Shown: positions 47,488 through 59,490 of the stretch, piece after piece
Position numbering within the stretch: position 1 is the stretch's first letter
How the letters are laid out: each line of letters starts with the position of its first letter
NCBI GenBank assembly: GCA_035235625.1
Contig: CP141141.1
Span: 23,247,968 to 23,311,967, forward strand
Length of the DNA: 64,000 nt
Source: Saururus chinensis
Lineage: Eukaryota; Streptophyta; Magnoliopsida; Piperales; Saururaceae
Direction of reading: 5' to 3'
Position numbers and translations under genes: made by a program
Notes under the pieces: generated by a model
Seen by the model: the letters and a program-made list of their open reading frames with translations, nothing else
What the model was told of the DNA's origin: nothing
Database searches by the model: none

Positions 47488-48618
47488 TGTTAAAACATAA
47501 GAGTCCTTATGTCATATATTGGCTTAGTGTCATGATCAAAATAATGTCATAAAATGTACACTTCTAGTCAATTTATAGTCTCTAGATGGATTTTTGAAGG
47601 TGGAATGAAAAGAAAACTCAAGCCGATGTTTTCGATACGTAAAGCACGTACACACATAACATTTATAAATTTTAGGATAAAAGAGACCATAGGTGAAAGA
47701 ATACTAAAGTTTGGAGTTTTATGTAGAGAAAAATTGATAGAATGATCGATCATTATGTGAACTAATTGGTTGTCACCTGAAATCGTTACATGTAACGAAG
47801 CCGAGAGTTAGTGATCAATCAGTGTGTTGAAGCGATTGATCATTTGAAGAGTCATGTTGAAAAATAATAGGAACAAGCAATCGCCTTGTGGAAACGATCG
47901 ATCTTTGAAGCGGTAGGTTGCCAAATTTAAAATTTTCCAATTTGGATAGATTCCAAATTAGAGACATTTTCCTTTTAGGGTTTGTGAGTTTATAAAAAGG
48001 CATTGGAATGTGATAGAAAAAGAAGAAGACCTAGAAAAACTTTGAGAACATGTGTGGAGTCTCTTCAATAGAAACTTTAGGAGAATGTCTTCAAAGTTGT
48101 GAGAATCTTCACCATAAATAAAAAAGAGTGATTTTTAAGATTAAAGTTTGTTGTTGAAAAGATCAAGTAAATAGAAGATTCATTCTAAGGAGGAGATGAA
48201 AGATCTATATTGAGCAGAAGAGCACAAAGGGGAAGAAGTTCAACTTATGACCGGTAAACAACTAAGGAGTGGTTGATTCAGAATTCAGGAGTTGTGTGAA
48301 GATCGAGTCGGTTTAAAGAAAAATGAGTCTTTTGTCTATAAAATTGATAATTCTGTAATCTTGAGTTACATAGTGCATAGTTGATCTCGACAAAGTGTCC
48401 TATAGTTTTTTCTTGATTGGGTTTCCACGTAAAAATTATTGTGTGTTTTGGTTGTTGATTTGATTATGAATTTATTATTAGAACACATTATGAATTGGTT
48501 AAATTCTAGGTTTATTTTGTTTAAAGGGGGAAAATAAATCTTGTAACTTAATTGCTAATTAGAGGCACTTCATTTTCTTGGTTTATCAATGCCACACACA
48601 AAGTCCAACAAACCAATG
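47488..48618 (+). repeat. 3' LTR of the SIRE-like element
   Basis: Starts TGTTAAAACATAAGAGTCC after the purine tract and ends AACAAACCAA(TG). TATA-like TTTATAAAAA is at 47991-48000. ATCGAT-type modules are at 47741-47775, 47811-47845 and 47878-47905. Confidence 0.88.
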
Positions 48619-49430
48619 AGGGTTACAGCTTCGCCCCCCTTCCACCCTTTTGTTCTCATTTTTTCCCCCCTTCTGCTTCTTTCCGGTCGTAGGCCACCAA
48701 AGGAGCTTTGAACCACCACCGCTGGCTCTGTCTTGAGTCAGCGATGACAGGTGGCCATGCATCCTAGGCCTCTGCTCCTCTCTTCTGCCCCTCCTCTTGT
48801 GTCCCTTTCTCTACTGCCCCTGTGGCTGGATGAGAGCTGGACAGAGGTATCCCAGCTCCACCCCAGATTGACAATGAAGGCAGAACTGCTCCGTCCTAGC
48901 CCCGTCTCCTATCCCAGTTTTGCCTCTTTACCCTCTCTGTTCTGCCTCACTCCTTTTCTCTTCTGCCAAGCTAGACAAGTCATGTGTTTTTTTCTACTGT
49001 TGTGTCTCTGCCCCATCCTTGAGACTGCTATGAGCCATCTCACCCAACCCCACCTTCCCCTGCTCCACCTTGAGTTTGCCAGACATCCCCATTTTCCCCT
49101 TACTTCTTCAAGTTTTGGCCACCGGAGAATGATTTTTCACTATCGTATGCCATTTCTAGAGGCCATGGACCCCCGTAGCATTGACCAGGATTGCCACTAG
49201 GATGCTCTTCCTCACCTCCTAGCCCTAACCATGCACATAACCCTCATTTGTGAGTGACAACCTTTGCAACTGCCACCATCGACCTCCATCTGAGTGGTTA
49301 AGACTTCTAACGATTTGTGCAAACCTTTCCCCCTGTAGACGAATGATGAACCTAGGCATCATCACAACCTATGGACCCTCCGACAGCCCTCTTCCCCCTT
49401 GGGTTACCTCTTTCGCCACATGTGCATGTG

Positions 49431-51471
49431 TGTAATGCCCCAACTATGAGCACCCTAAATTTGAGGCTAAACCCGGTTAGTGGTTCAAAAAATATTGAAA
49501 TAAAAAATCTTCTACTGATCACTAGAATCCTCATCCATGTGCAAGAGCTATAGCGACCCTTGAGCACTAGTCTAAAAAAGAATAATAAGATTAATTACTA
49601 CCATTTTTCGGATTGGGCCAACATTGTCGTGCCGTTGGTTGGCTACGTATTTATTGGATAACATTTCCAATGTTATTCCAATAAGATCGGATCCAGATGT
49701 AGCTCTGCCTAATTACTAAGACCTTTTAGCAAGCATAACATCATACATATTGTGCTTAAGTATTCTCCATACGCAGTCATATATCACAGTCAATGTAGAA
49801 AATAAAAGTGCTGACAAATCAAACAAATCATTCTTTAATGAAATCCTATGAATAAATCACATAATTGGATTAATTGATCACAACATCCGATCAATCATTT
49901 ACATAATCGGATAAATCATTCATTCATTGAGCAGTAATAGCTAACGGCTTACTCCCCACTTATGGGGCTTCAAAACCTAAAAGGATAGGAGCTTTCCCTT
50001 GATGCTCCACATTTGTGCATGCCAGAACCGATTATTTCTGTCAGTGTATCTAAATCTGTGATACCTAACACCTTACCCCCGCACTCATGGGACCACGAAG
50101 GCCAAAATGATAGGAGCTTTCTCTTGATGCTCCACATCTATGCGCACCAGAATTAATTATTTCTCTTGGTAGGTATCCAGAGTCAGTAATTTTTTAGTTT
50201 TATACCAAATAACTACCCTTTAAATCCAATCATTTAAAATCCAAAATATAGGAAAGTCAAAGATCCAAAATCGATAGGGAAATCATCAACCAATCATATT
50301 GTTCAGTGTAACATGCATTCGTATAAGTTAATTATAGACATATGCATTCATAAGCATGCATTGAAATAATAAAACTGCAATAGCTTACGCTCCTAAGAAT
50401 TTCGGAAGTAGCGGTCCGAGTCCTCTTTTCTTAAAAACATCCTCCCTTTAAGGACCAAATATGACAAATGGAGCCTGTCCTTATTCTGGAATAATTCTTT
50501 GCAACCTGACAGTGACAGATGGAACCAACCCTTTCCTGGAAATATTTCTCTCTATTCAGCCCAAAGGCTGCAGACAAAGCCTCGCCTTACCCAGGAACAT
50601 TTCTCATATTGCGGCCTGAAAACCGCCGGCAGAGTCTCCCCTTACCTGAGAACATTTCTCTCGTTGTGGCCCAAAGGCCGCAAACAAAGCCTACCCTTAC
50701 TTGAGATGTTTCCCCCTCTAGAAAGGCTATCTATTGAACCTGGCCCTCCCATGATGTAAAGTACCCTCAATTTAGCTAGGTTCGCCTTTTGAACGGGCTC
50801 AAACAAGTAAAAAATCAAAGAGGGAAGGTATGAAGATGGTAGAAAATAGATAAGGTAGAGGATATGAGCGTAAAAAATGAAGTGGCAAAATATGTGTCCC
50901 AAAGAATGAACCACCACCCCTTTTATTGGGGGTAGAACCAACGGATGCATGCCACGTGGCATGCATTTGGGAGCTAGAGTGGCTGGCATGACCAGCACGT
51001 GGGTGGGTCATGCCAAGCTTGGCCAGAACGTGGGTGGCCAGTCTGACGCTCACCTGTTGGCGTCAGCCCACTAACATCAAATTTATTTATTTTTTATTTC
51101 TTCCTATTTTTATTTGAAATTCATTTTTTGAATTTCAAACGACTGTAACTCCCTAGCCCAAACTTGGAATATGCATTCTTGGTATGGTTGGGCTCGTCTC
51201 GATTAACCCTATGAAACAAAATCACATACGGATATGTTATCTTGCAAAATTTAAGTGTGGCTCACCCATGTCACACTTCCTGGGGTTGTACCTACAATCC
51301 CGGAGTCTGATGGATGCATTCTTGGGCCCGATACGATCATCTCCCAAAACCCTATAAATACCTTATGACTCCTCAGAACTAATCAAGTTCAAAATGGTCC
51401 AAATTTATGAGAAATGGTTAATGGGCCCACAACTCACTTTGGGGCCCAACAAAAACTTATGGGTCATAACA
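49431..51471 (-). mobile_element. Solo LTR G (2,041 bp) inserted in D3
   Basis: TGTAATGCCCCAACTATG...ATGGGTCATAACA with perfect ATGTG duplications at 49426-49430 and 51472-51476. Read on the minus strand it ends GGGGCATTACA, like the D and E LTRs, and has a TATA-like CAATAAAAGG (minus, about 50918-50928) downstream of a G-box palindrome, so the minus strand is preferred. It holds a three-unit ~55-bp tandem array (50536-50700, core CCCAAAGGC(T/C)GCA(G/A)ACAAAGCCT) and an older ~122-bp duplication (49941 and 50064, core ATAGGAGCTTTC(C/T)CTTGATG). No interior remains. Probably a chromovirus-type family distinct from D. Confidence 0.88.
50945..50966. promoter_or_regulatory. 22-bp perfect palindrome centred on a G-box (CACGTG)
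   Basis: ATGCATGCCACG and its mirror CGTGGCATGCAT make a perfect palindrome with CACGTG at 50953-50958. G-boxes bind plant bZIP and bHLH factors. Two more ACGTG cores follow at about 50996 and 51027. In the minus orientation of G these stand about 20-110 bp upstream of the TATA-like sequence. Confidence 0.7.
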
Positions 51472-52557
51472 ATGTGGCCACTCATGCATTTCAAGGTATA
51501 GGTGACATTTTTGTAGTACCTAACTGTAGGCCCTTTGCCCCTCTTGGTTGTCATCGACAACATGAAATTGTCACTGTTGGGTACTTTCCACAGCTAATTT
51601 TAATGTCTTGTGGCCATCCGAGTGCTTCTTAATCGTCGGTCAACCTCCAATTAACCTTTCTATCGCATTTGATACTTCTTTTGCCATGACCCTTCTCTAA
51701 GTCACCCCAAGTCCGCTACTATGGATCACAAATTCTACCACATAGATTTTTGTCATCCTTGTCTTACCGAGATTACCCCGGTGTTCTACAAACCCTTAGG
51801 ATAGAAGCTCTCTCATTACTTAATGTTTTTGGCCACCGACTCCATTGCTGACACCGTCATGTGCTTGCCATCAAACTTTGTGGATTATATGGTAGAAGAC
51901 TTTGAACTCATAATTTCATGATAGCATGATTTAAATATTTAGTATCATGCTAAGATTATGTATGTAAGATCCTTAAGCTTGAACCGGTTTACTTTACTCT
52001 ATTTAATTGCTTTTGTATGGTTTAGTGTTAATTCGAATCAGTTTTGGGCTATTTTCGAAATTTAAGTGGTTAATCAAGGTTCTAACCAAAATTTTTATCA
52101 CATTTCAAGTTTTCAAGTTAATTTAGGTCATTTGAGATTTTTATGGAATTTTTACTATTTTCCTGAAAAATTAGGGTTTGGCGGGACCCACCGTGGGCCC
52201 GAAGGCCAAAATTTAAAATTTTAACCTAAAATGTTCTTAACATCAAACTAAGACATTGAGAAATTATTTTAGACTTTTTTATATTTTAATTTGGGTTGTA
52301 ATAGTAAATTTATCTATTTTTAGTTGTAAATTCTATTCGTACCCCATCATTTATTTTTGTCTAACCTAACCCTCACTATATAAGGAAAGGCACAACCACT
52401 TTCCCAATTGGGAAGGGGCTGAGACCTAGAGCATTTGAGCCTTATCCCCAATTTCCTAAGGGAGATAGGAGATTAAGGTGAGATTTTGTTTAATATTTCA
52501 TTAATCCATTAGGGTTTTCATAAATCTTTTCAAATCCTTTCTTATCCTATGGTTTAC

Positions 52558-53732
52558 TGATAAGTATAATTTATGCGTTATTTTACCCTTAATTATTCTA
52601 TTTTCTAGTCTCATTTAAGTGTTAATATAGGTTAAATTATTAGATATTAAATTTAATTAGGTTAGAAAAAAGCTTCCATGGTGTTTTGAATTAAATTGGC
52701 TTATTTTGCAGATTCTTCATTGGCGATCGAACGGGGTCACTTACCGATCGATCGGTTACACGTGATTTTTAAGAAAATTCAGTTCAAACGTTCGAACGGG
52801 AATGCAGGGCGATCGATCGGCATAACGCGCAGATTCCTTATTTCACCCAATTTTGAGTCCTTTTCATATACAACTCTTTTCTTACGGATCTAATGCCTAT
52901 ATAAAGACTTATTTGGCACGAAATTAATGGAGAACAAGTAGATTTTCTGAAGAGAAGAAGGAAGAAGAAGATGGAGAAGAAGCCAAAGCTTTCAATGGAG
53001 ATTCAATTACTTTCTTCTACCATGGAAGGCTAAACCTTTCTTTTACTTAGGAGTTGATGAACCTATAGATAAGTTTCAATTTCTTTTCTTTTTAATTTAG
53101 GTCTCAGTTGTGAATTATGACAATTGTATGATAAGGATTTCCTTTTTAATGGAAGAGCTTTCTAATGTTTATTCAAATCTATGTTAATTTATGGTCTTGT
53201 AGATGATAGATTGATATGGTTTTGATATTTTCATCAATTCTAATTTCTGTGATTTAGATGAGATGGTCATACAATAGTTTTAATGTTCAGATAATTAAGG
53301 ACTTGGATGAGTTATACTAAGATTAGACGGGTCATGCCTATAGCTATTTAGTGTAGATGATTCGTGCTATTGTCGAAGATAGTTCATGCCATGGAAATTA
53401 ATTAATGATTCTTTCTGAAGTAATTCTAGCTTGTAGCTGAGAATACTTGTTCATATTCACACTAGATTTAGATTAAAAGTGAAGGAATTGTTATGGTTCT
53501 ATAGTGGATTCGATTTCCTAAGTAAAATCTATCACATTAATCTCTTGTTTTTAAACTAGTTGTTTTATTTTCCTTTACTTAATTTAAGTTTAAGTTGTTT
53601 TAGTTTTCAATCAGCAAATTTCTTTTTATATTTAGTAATTATTCATCCGTCCCTGAGGTTCGACAACCCTTAAATACTCATCCTAGTACAATTACCTTGT
53701 ACACTTGCAAAGGGTTTAATTATAAACGATCA
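52558..53732 (+). mobile_element. Solo LTR H (1,175 bp) inserted in E
   Basis: TGATAAGTATAATTTATGC...TATAAACGATCA with perfect TTTAC duplications at 52553-52557 and 53733-53737. The E' copy is uninterrupted at the matching place, confirming the insertion. TATA-like CTATATAAAG is at 52898-52907, and the CCCTGAGGTTCGACAACCC phrase near 53652 followed by TTGTACACTTGCA is the type conserved near the right end of many plant LTRs. Family not named. Confidence 0.9.
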
Positions 53733-54239
53733 TTTACTCTCGATTTCAAAGCATAAAACTACTTATTTGAGTTTCTATTTCAAGATCTCATGTTTGGAAT
53801 TTCATTTTTAGGTTTCTTGAACCCTAGATCTATGGTTTTTTAAGAGGTTTAGGTTTTCTAAATTGATTTCATGAAGGTATTGATAAAAAGATCATGTTTT
53901 GGGTAGGTTTTGGAGGACTTTAAGGAACCATTTCGAATCAAAAACTTTCTGGGAGGTAAGGGTCTTTGTGTTTTAAACTTGTTGTGATTTTCAGATTTAA
54001 GATTTGAGGTATTTTGAAATGGGTTGCATACATGTGTGCTATAATGGTGATGTGATAAAAGCTTAATCTTTGGTGTTATTTTATTAGGGCTTTGATTAAT
54101 AATGATTAGATTTAATTATTTGGAAGCTTCGATTTGATTATGATGAAGTTTGGGGCTTGGATTCGATGTATTAAGTTGGATTGATGGAGGTTTGGGTTGG
54201 TTTTCAACATGGAGAAGACGACCCATAATATGTTGTTAA

Positions 54240-54345
54240 GCCAATCAAACGGCCCTGCAGGCCGATCGAACGGCATAACGCGATTACATGCTTATATTCA
54301 GTTTAGATGTTCGAACGGCACTACAGGCCTATCGAACAACTATAC
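54240..54345 (+). promoter_or_regulatory. GC-rich CGATCGAACGG modules in E
   Basis: CAAACGGCCCTGCAGG then CCGATCGAACGGCATAACGC (about 54247-54283), and GTTCGAACGGCACTACAGG then CCTATCGAACA (about 54310-54340). They stand out in AT-rich surroundings. The same type of double site occurs in H (52725-52832) and, decayed, in E' (58305-58400). Confidence 0.5.
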
Positions 54346-55269
54346 TATAGAATTTGGGCATTTTATGCATGTTGCTTATTCCGATATCTCTACTCCCAAA
54401 TATCATTTTTATGTTTATGTGGAGTAATTTGAACTAGAATAAGCTACTAGAAGAGCATGTTATTGATGTTTAGAATTTACGATGTACATTTTACGTTTAT
54501 GTGAAATGGCATGTAGTTGGATATACATGTTAGAATTGCTATCTTGAAGCTATGATGGAATGATTCCTTATATTTTAGCATGATTCCAGCAAGATAATAG
54601 CATGAAAATGAACTGATATGCCTTCATGTAATGTGGGTAATTTATGGGTGAATGATAGTGTTATGCCTAGACTCAAGTGTGGTGTGAATATGCTTACATA
54701 TGTTTAGCATGTGGTTACGTTTGACTTAATTGATGGTTTTCACCCATGATTTCTGTTGGAATTCATGAGTAGATGTTAATGTGCATGTGTAGTATGATGG
54801 TGAGTTAATTACAAGGTATGTTAATATGCTAAGAATGAGATGTTTCTACCACGTACATACACATGTGGGGGAAATGATTATTAGTAACATGATTATAAGT
54901 GATGCATGAGGGGTTGATGAGAGTACTCAGCATGAATTAGGATTCATGTATGCCTTACCCACATATGTACCATGTTGCATGCATCATAAAACAGATTTTT
55001 CATTGAGACTTTATTGATATTAGCTGAGTTTGATCGATTGGATGCAATATTGTGAAATTGCGTGCCAGATTAATCGGTCGTTGGCTTAATAGGAACTTGA
55101 TTGGTCCGAAAGGACATAATTTTGATTGGGTTCCTATAAGGAACATGTACACTCCCCAGGTTGAGTCGCGACAAGTTGAGTTGATTTGAATTGTTAATGC
55201 GGTTGAAATTTATTTATCGAGATAGTCAAACCTGGACCCTAAGAATCCAAAGTGGTATGCCTTCGTGCA

Positions 55270-56000
55270 CCGGCTACCATGTGTTTTAGTTAATTCGGAC
55301 TCTCCCACCGCAGAGATGTCCAAAGCGAACACACTGCTTTAGTTAATTCCGACATTCTTGGCCTGACTGTCCCGAGTGAGCAGACGTGCTCTAGTTAAGT
55401 CGGACTTCCAGTATGGATGGTCCAGAGCGAGCAGAGGGGCTAACTACCCCTACACCCTAGATTTCCCTATGGAATTCAGACTATGTCTAGAGCGGGCAAT
55501 GCCCTAGGTTTCCAATTAGGAAATCGGATTACATCTAGAGCGGGTGATATGATATGAGATGAAATGATATGATTATATTCCACTCCTTAATGGAGGCATT
55601 CACCATTTGATGATAATGCATGTGAATGAAATAATATTATACCCAGATTACATAGGTTGTGTAGGGGTATTTGGATTATGTGACACATGTGGATGCGGTT
55701 GATAATGCATGATTTAGAATAGTGTGATTGAGACACTTATCGTGCAGGGTGAATGATTTATGAATGAATTATATGGATTTGCATTATGTGATTATGTGTG
55801 AATGAGATGCTACTATGCAGGTTGATGAGATATGAATGCATGATTTGATTAGTTGTGATTGAGACACTATTATGCAGGGTTATGTAATGAATGTGCATGA
55901 TCTGAAAGGTGTGTTAGAGACACTTCTCATACATGCTATTATGCTTGATTTTGAATGGATGAGGATCACTTCTTATGCAGGATGGATGCTAAATTATGAT
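55270..56000 (+). repeat. Tandem arrays in E
   Basis: At 55283-55440 about three units of ~60 bp share TTAGTTAA(T/G)TC(G/C)GAC and AGCGA(A/G)CA; at 55470-55550 two units share TCTAGAGCGGG; at 55725-55990 four to five units of ~65-75 bp share GTGATTGAGACACT and ATGCAGGGT. E' has recognisable inverted counterparts. Confidence 0.65.
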
Positions 56001-56278
56001 ATGAGTCATCATGCTTGACTTTGATAGGTGTCGTATGCATTATAGTTCTTATGTTATGGATATCAGGTGTTTAACAAGAGAATGATCAAAAAAAGGGTAT
56101 ATCATGTCAATTTTGAATCTAAATTGCTAAATTGCTATGTCGTGATGTTTTTCTGATTATTGTTACCGTATGCAAACCTTACTGAGTTTTACTCACGCCT
56201 CTTTCTTGTGCTTTTGTTTTGGCGCTGCACGGTACGAAGTGCAGATGCACAAGACCCTTTGTATGAGGAAAGTCAGGG

Positions 56279-59200
56279 TGTCACGCCCCAACACTGTCCG
56301 ATCCGAGCCGAACCCGGTCCAGGGGCCAGTCAAGCGCATAGGGGCGATAAGGAGATTGAAAACGATTAGCGGAAGACTTATGCCGTAATCACGGGCGATC
56401 TAAAAATTTACAGAGTAAACACACCACTTTGAGCAAGAGTAAATAAGTAGAATCAAAAGAGTTACTTTAACTCTAAAATAAACCACAATCTCAAACCCAC
56501 ATACTATTTAATCCATAGCCCACACTAGGCTCCAAGACTATGTTTCAAACAATCTAAATGTATAATGTAGCACAAATCCAAAATGAGAACTACATCACAT
56601 GGGTTCTAACATCATAGCAAAAATCACATAAACATGTCACATAAGAGGTATCCATGTCTACTCCCAAGTCCTCTCTGACCTTTCCTCATAGAGAGGATTC
56701 TGTCCATCTACGTGTCACGCCACGCAGCCCCAAAGCAAAAGCACAAGAAAGAGGGGTGAGTATAACAAACTCAGCAATGGTTTTACTATATCTATAATCA
56801 TCAGAAAATGACGGTATAGTAATATAACAATTCAGATCAATGATTGTCAAGATATATAATTTTCTGATCACACCTACACATCACCTAAACCTACATCATA
56901 GTGTCTAAACCACACTTTCAGATCACATAATCCTCCATATAGTGTCTCAATCACAATTCTCTAATCCGGAATTCACAACACATCTCATCCATTCTCCACG
57001 ACAAACGTGTCAAATCACATGTTACACAAACATGCATTGCATACATCATATACATGCATCAACATAAATAGAGAATGCCTCCGTCAAGGAGTAAACACAA
57101 TTAGTGTCATGCAGGTGGGAACACAGACAAGGCCATGAAGGCGTGTCATGATCCAAATTCTACATAAGAATATAAGAAGATCAGGGTGGTCAACCCCTAA
57201 AGCTGCACACCCTGGATGATCCTGGCCAAGGATGTCCCATTCTCACATAGAGAACCTAGAGCAGGGGTGTTCACCCAGGGACATCTCTTGCTGTGGGGGA
57301 AAGCCCGAGTTCCCACACAGGAAACCCTAGAACACGTAGTAGCCGGTGCACAAAGCGTACCACTCTAGATTCTCAGGGTCCAGAAGACAATCATAATAAT
57401 CTCAATCCGCAAGACAAGTACATAACTCGTCCCCACATAATTCTATTTAACTAGACTCAACCCAGGGAGTGCACATGTCCACAAAGGAACTCAAATCAAA
57501 ACATGTCCCTTCGGACCAATCAAGTTTCGATTAAGCCAACTACTGATTAATCCGGCACGCAATTTCACCACATTACATCCAATCGATCAAACTCGGTTAA
57601 TTTTGATAAAGCCTCAATTGGAAATCCATTTTCATGATGCATGAAACATGGTACATACGTGGGCAAGGCATACATGAATCCTAATTCATGATAAGTGCTC
57701 TCATTAGCCCCTCATGCATCATTCATAATCATAATACCAAGCCTCATTATAATCATTAACCCCACATGTGTGTGTGTACATGGTAGAAGCACCTCATTCG
57801 ATGTATATCAACATGCTTTGTAATTAACTCACCATCACACTACACATGCTTATTAACATCTAATCATGCATTCCAGCGGAAATCATAGGAAAAGAACCAT
57901 TAAAATCGTAACTCAAGTCAAAACATAACCACAGGTTAAACATATGTAAGCTCATTCACCTCATACTTGAGTCTAGGCATAACACTAGTATTCACCCATC
58001 ATTTAACTACATCCTATAATGACATATCAGTCTATTAGCATGTTGTAACTCTACTGAAAACATGCTTAAACCATAGGGAATCAACCACTTATATTTTCAA
58101 GATAGCAATTCCAACAAATATATCCAACTACAAGCCATTTAACATAACTTTAAATATACACAACTTCTAAACATCAATAGTATGCTCTTCCAGTATCTTA
58201 CTTTGGTTCAAAACACTCCACATAAATATGAAAATGATATTTCAGAGTAGAGACATCGAAATAAACAACATACATACAATGGTCAATTCTACTGTGTAGC
58301 CATTCGAACACCCTCCAGGGCCTTTCAATTGGCTAAACAGGAAATATGCCGAAATTGCAGTGTTGCCGTTCGAATGCCCCGGTAGGCCGTTTGAATGCCA
58401 ACAAGGCAGATTCAACCTTCTTCTTCATTTCAAAATTTTAAACCGAAACTCCATTGATGCAACTTAAAATCTTCATCTAACAACTCAAACGCCATTAAAA
58501 TTCCATCATATCTTCCAAAAAGCTAATCTACATCATAATAAGACAAAACCCTAAGAAATCGGGATAGAAATTAACATATACTAATCCCACAATTAGAGCA
58601 TTAAATCAAGTAAACCAATTCCAAATAAACCATAAAAATCGAGATTTTTACAATAGGAAAACTGAGATTTCAAAGACCTGTTACCTTATCACTTGATTAG
58701 GTTTGGATTTGACCTTCACCCTTCTTGGAAACCTTCCAAAAACATATTGTCTAAGTTAAACTCCATTAAAAATCGGTTTAACATTGAAAACCTTAAAGAA
58801 ATCTTAGATCTAGGGTTTGTTAAGCATAAAAAAATGAATTTTGAGAAGTAGGGTTTGAAGTAAGGGAGTAAATCAGTGCTTTTGGTGCTTGAAATCAAAT
58901 CAAATCAAAGGAGAAATGATGGATTAAGAATGGATTAGAAGAAAACCTAGGATTTAGGCTTGATTAAAGAAAATATACCTTAATCTCCTTCTAATTCGGG
59001 CCTAATTGGGGAACTAGGCCTTAATCCTCTCTCCTAGCCTATTCCCAAAATGGAAATGGCTCAGCCCTTTCTATTTATAGTAGTGCTTGGGGTGTACATA
59101 AATAACTAGTAGGGTATGAATAGAAATTTGGGCTAAAAATGGGTATTTTGACAATTTGAACACTAATTAAACCTGGGAAAATTATAAATTTTTTTATAAA

Positions 59201-59490
59201 AGCTTGTGTTGATGCCTGGGTTAATTTAGTCCAAAAACCTCAATTTCGCCAGTGGGGCCCACAGGGGGTCCCACCAAACCCTAATTTTTTAAAAATTAGT
59301 GAAAATCCCAAAAAATCAGATTTGACCAAAAATACTTAAAATCAATAATTGTAAAGTTGATTTTAATTAAAACCATAAGAAATATCATTTATTTTTGAAG
59401 CCACCGAATTAATTAGAAAACGTGTTAACCACATGATGACTGATAAAAAAAATCATTAAAATAAACCGGTTCAAGATCAGGGATCTTACA
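56279..59490 (-). mobile_element. Solo LTR E' (3,212 bp), same family as E, inserted in E in opposite orientation
   Basis: On the plus strand it reads TGTCACGCCCCAACACTGTC...GATCAGGGATCTTACA, the reverse complement of E's ends. CAGGG (56274-56278) and CGGGG (59491-59495) form a 5-bp duplication with one change. Inverted landmarks include ACTTGAGTCTAGGCATAAC (about 57963) against GTTATGCCTAGACTCAAGT (about 54661). A minus-strand TATA (plus CTATTTATAG) is at 59071-59080. Confidence 0.9.

Larger units (their letters stand above)
40467..48618 (+). mobile_element. SIRE-like Ty1/copia element with both LTRs, inserted in D3
   Basis: 5' LTR 40467-41662, primer site ATTGGTATCTACAG just after it, gag-like remains 41700-42450, pre-integrase and integrase region 42540-43960, RT 44090-44980, RNase H 45000-45480, a ~2-kb region after RNase H holding solo LTR N2, a purine tract CCAAAAGGGGAGAT and 3' LTR 47488-48618. 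AGGGG before and AGGGT after fit a target duplication with one change. The element is structurally complete in outline but its coding part has many breaks. The LTRs differ at many positions by eye, so it is old. Lineage by RNase H and the long 3' region: SIRE/Maximus. Confidence 0.87.

Noticed and set aside
49352-49567. Short open frames around 49250-49570
   Set aside because: They span the junction of D3 and solo LTR G, so they cannot be one old gene.
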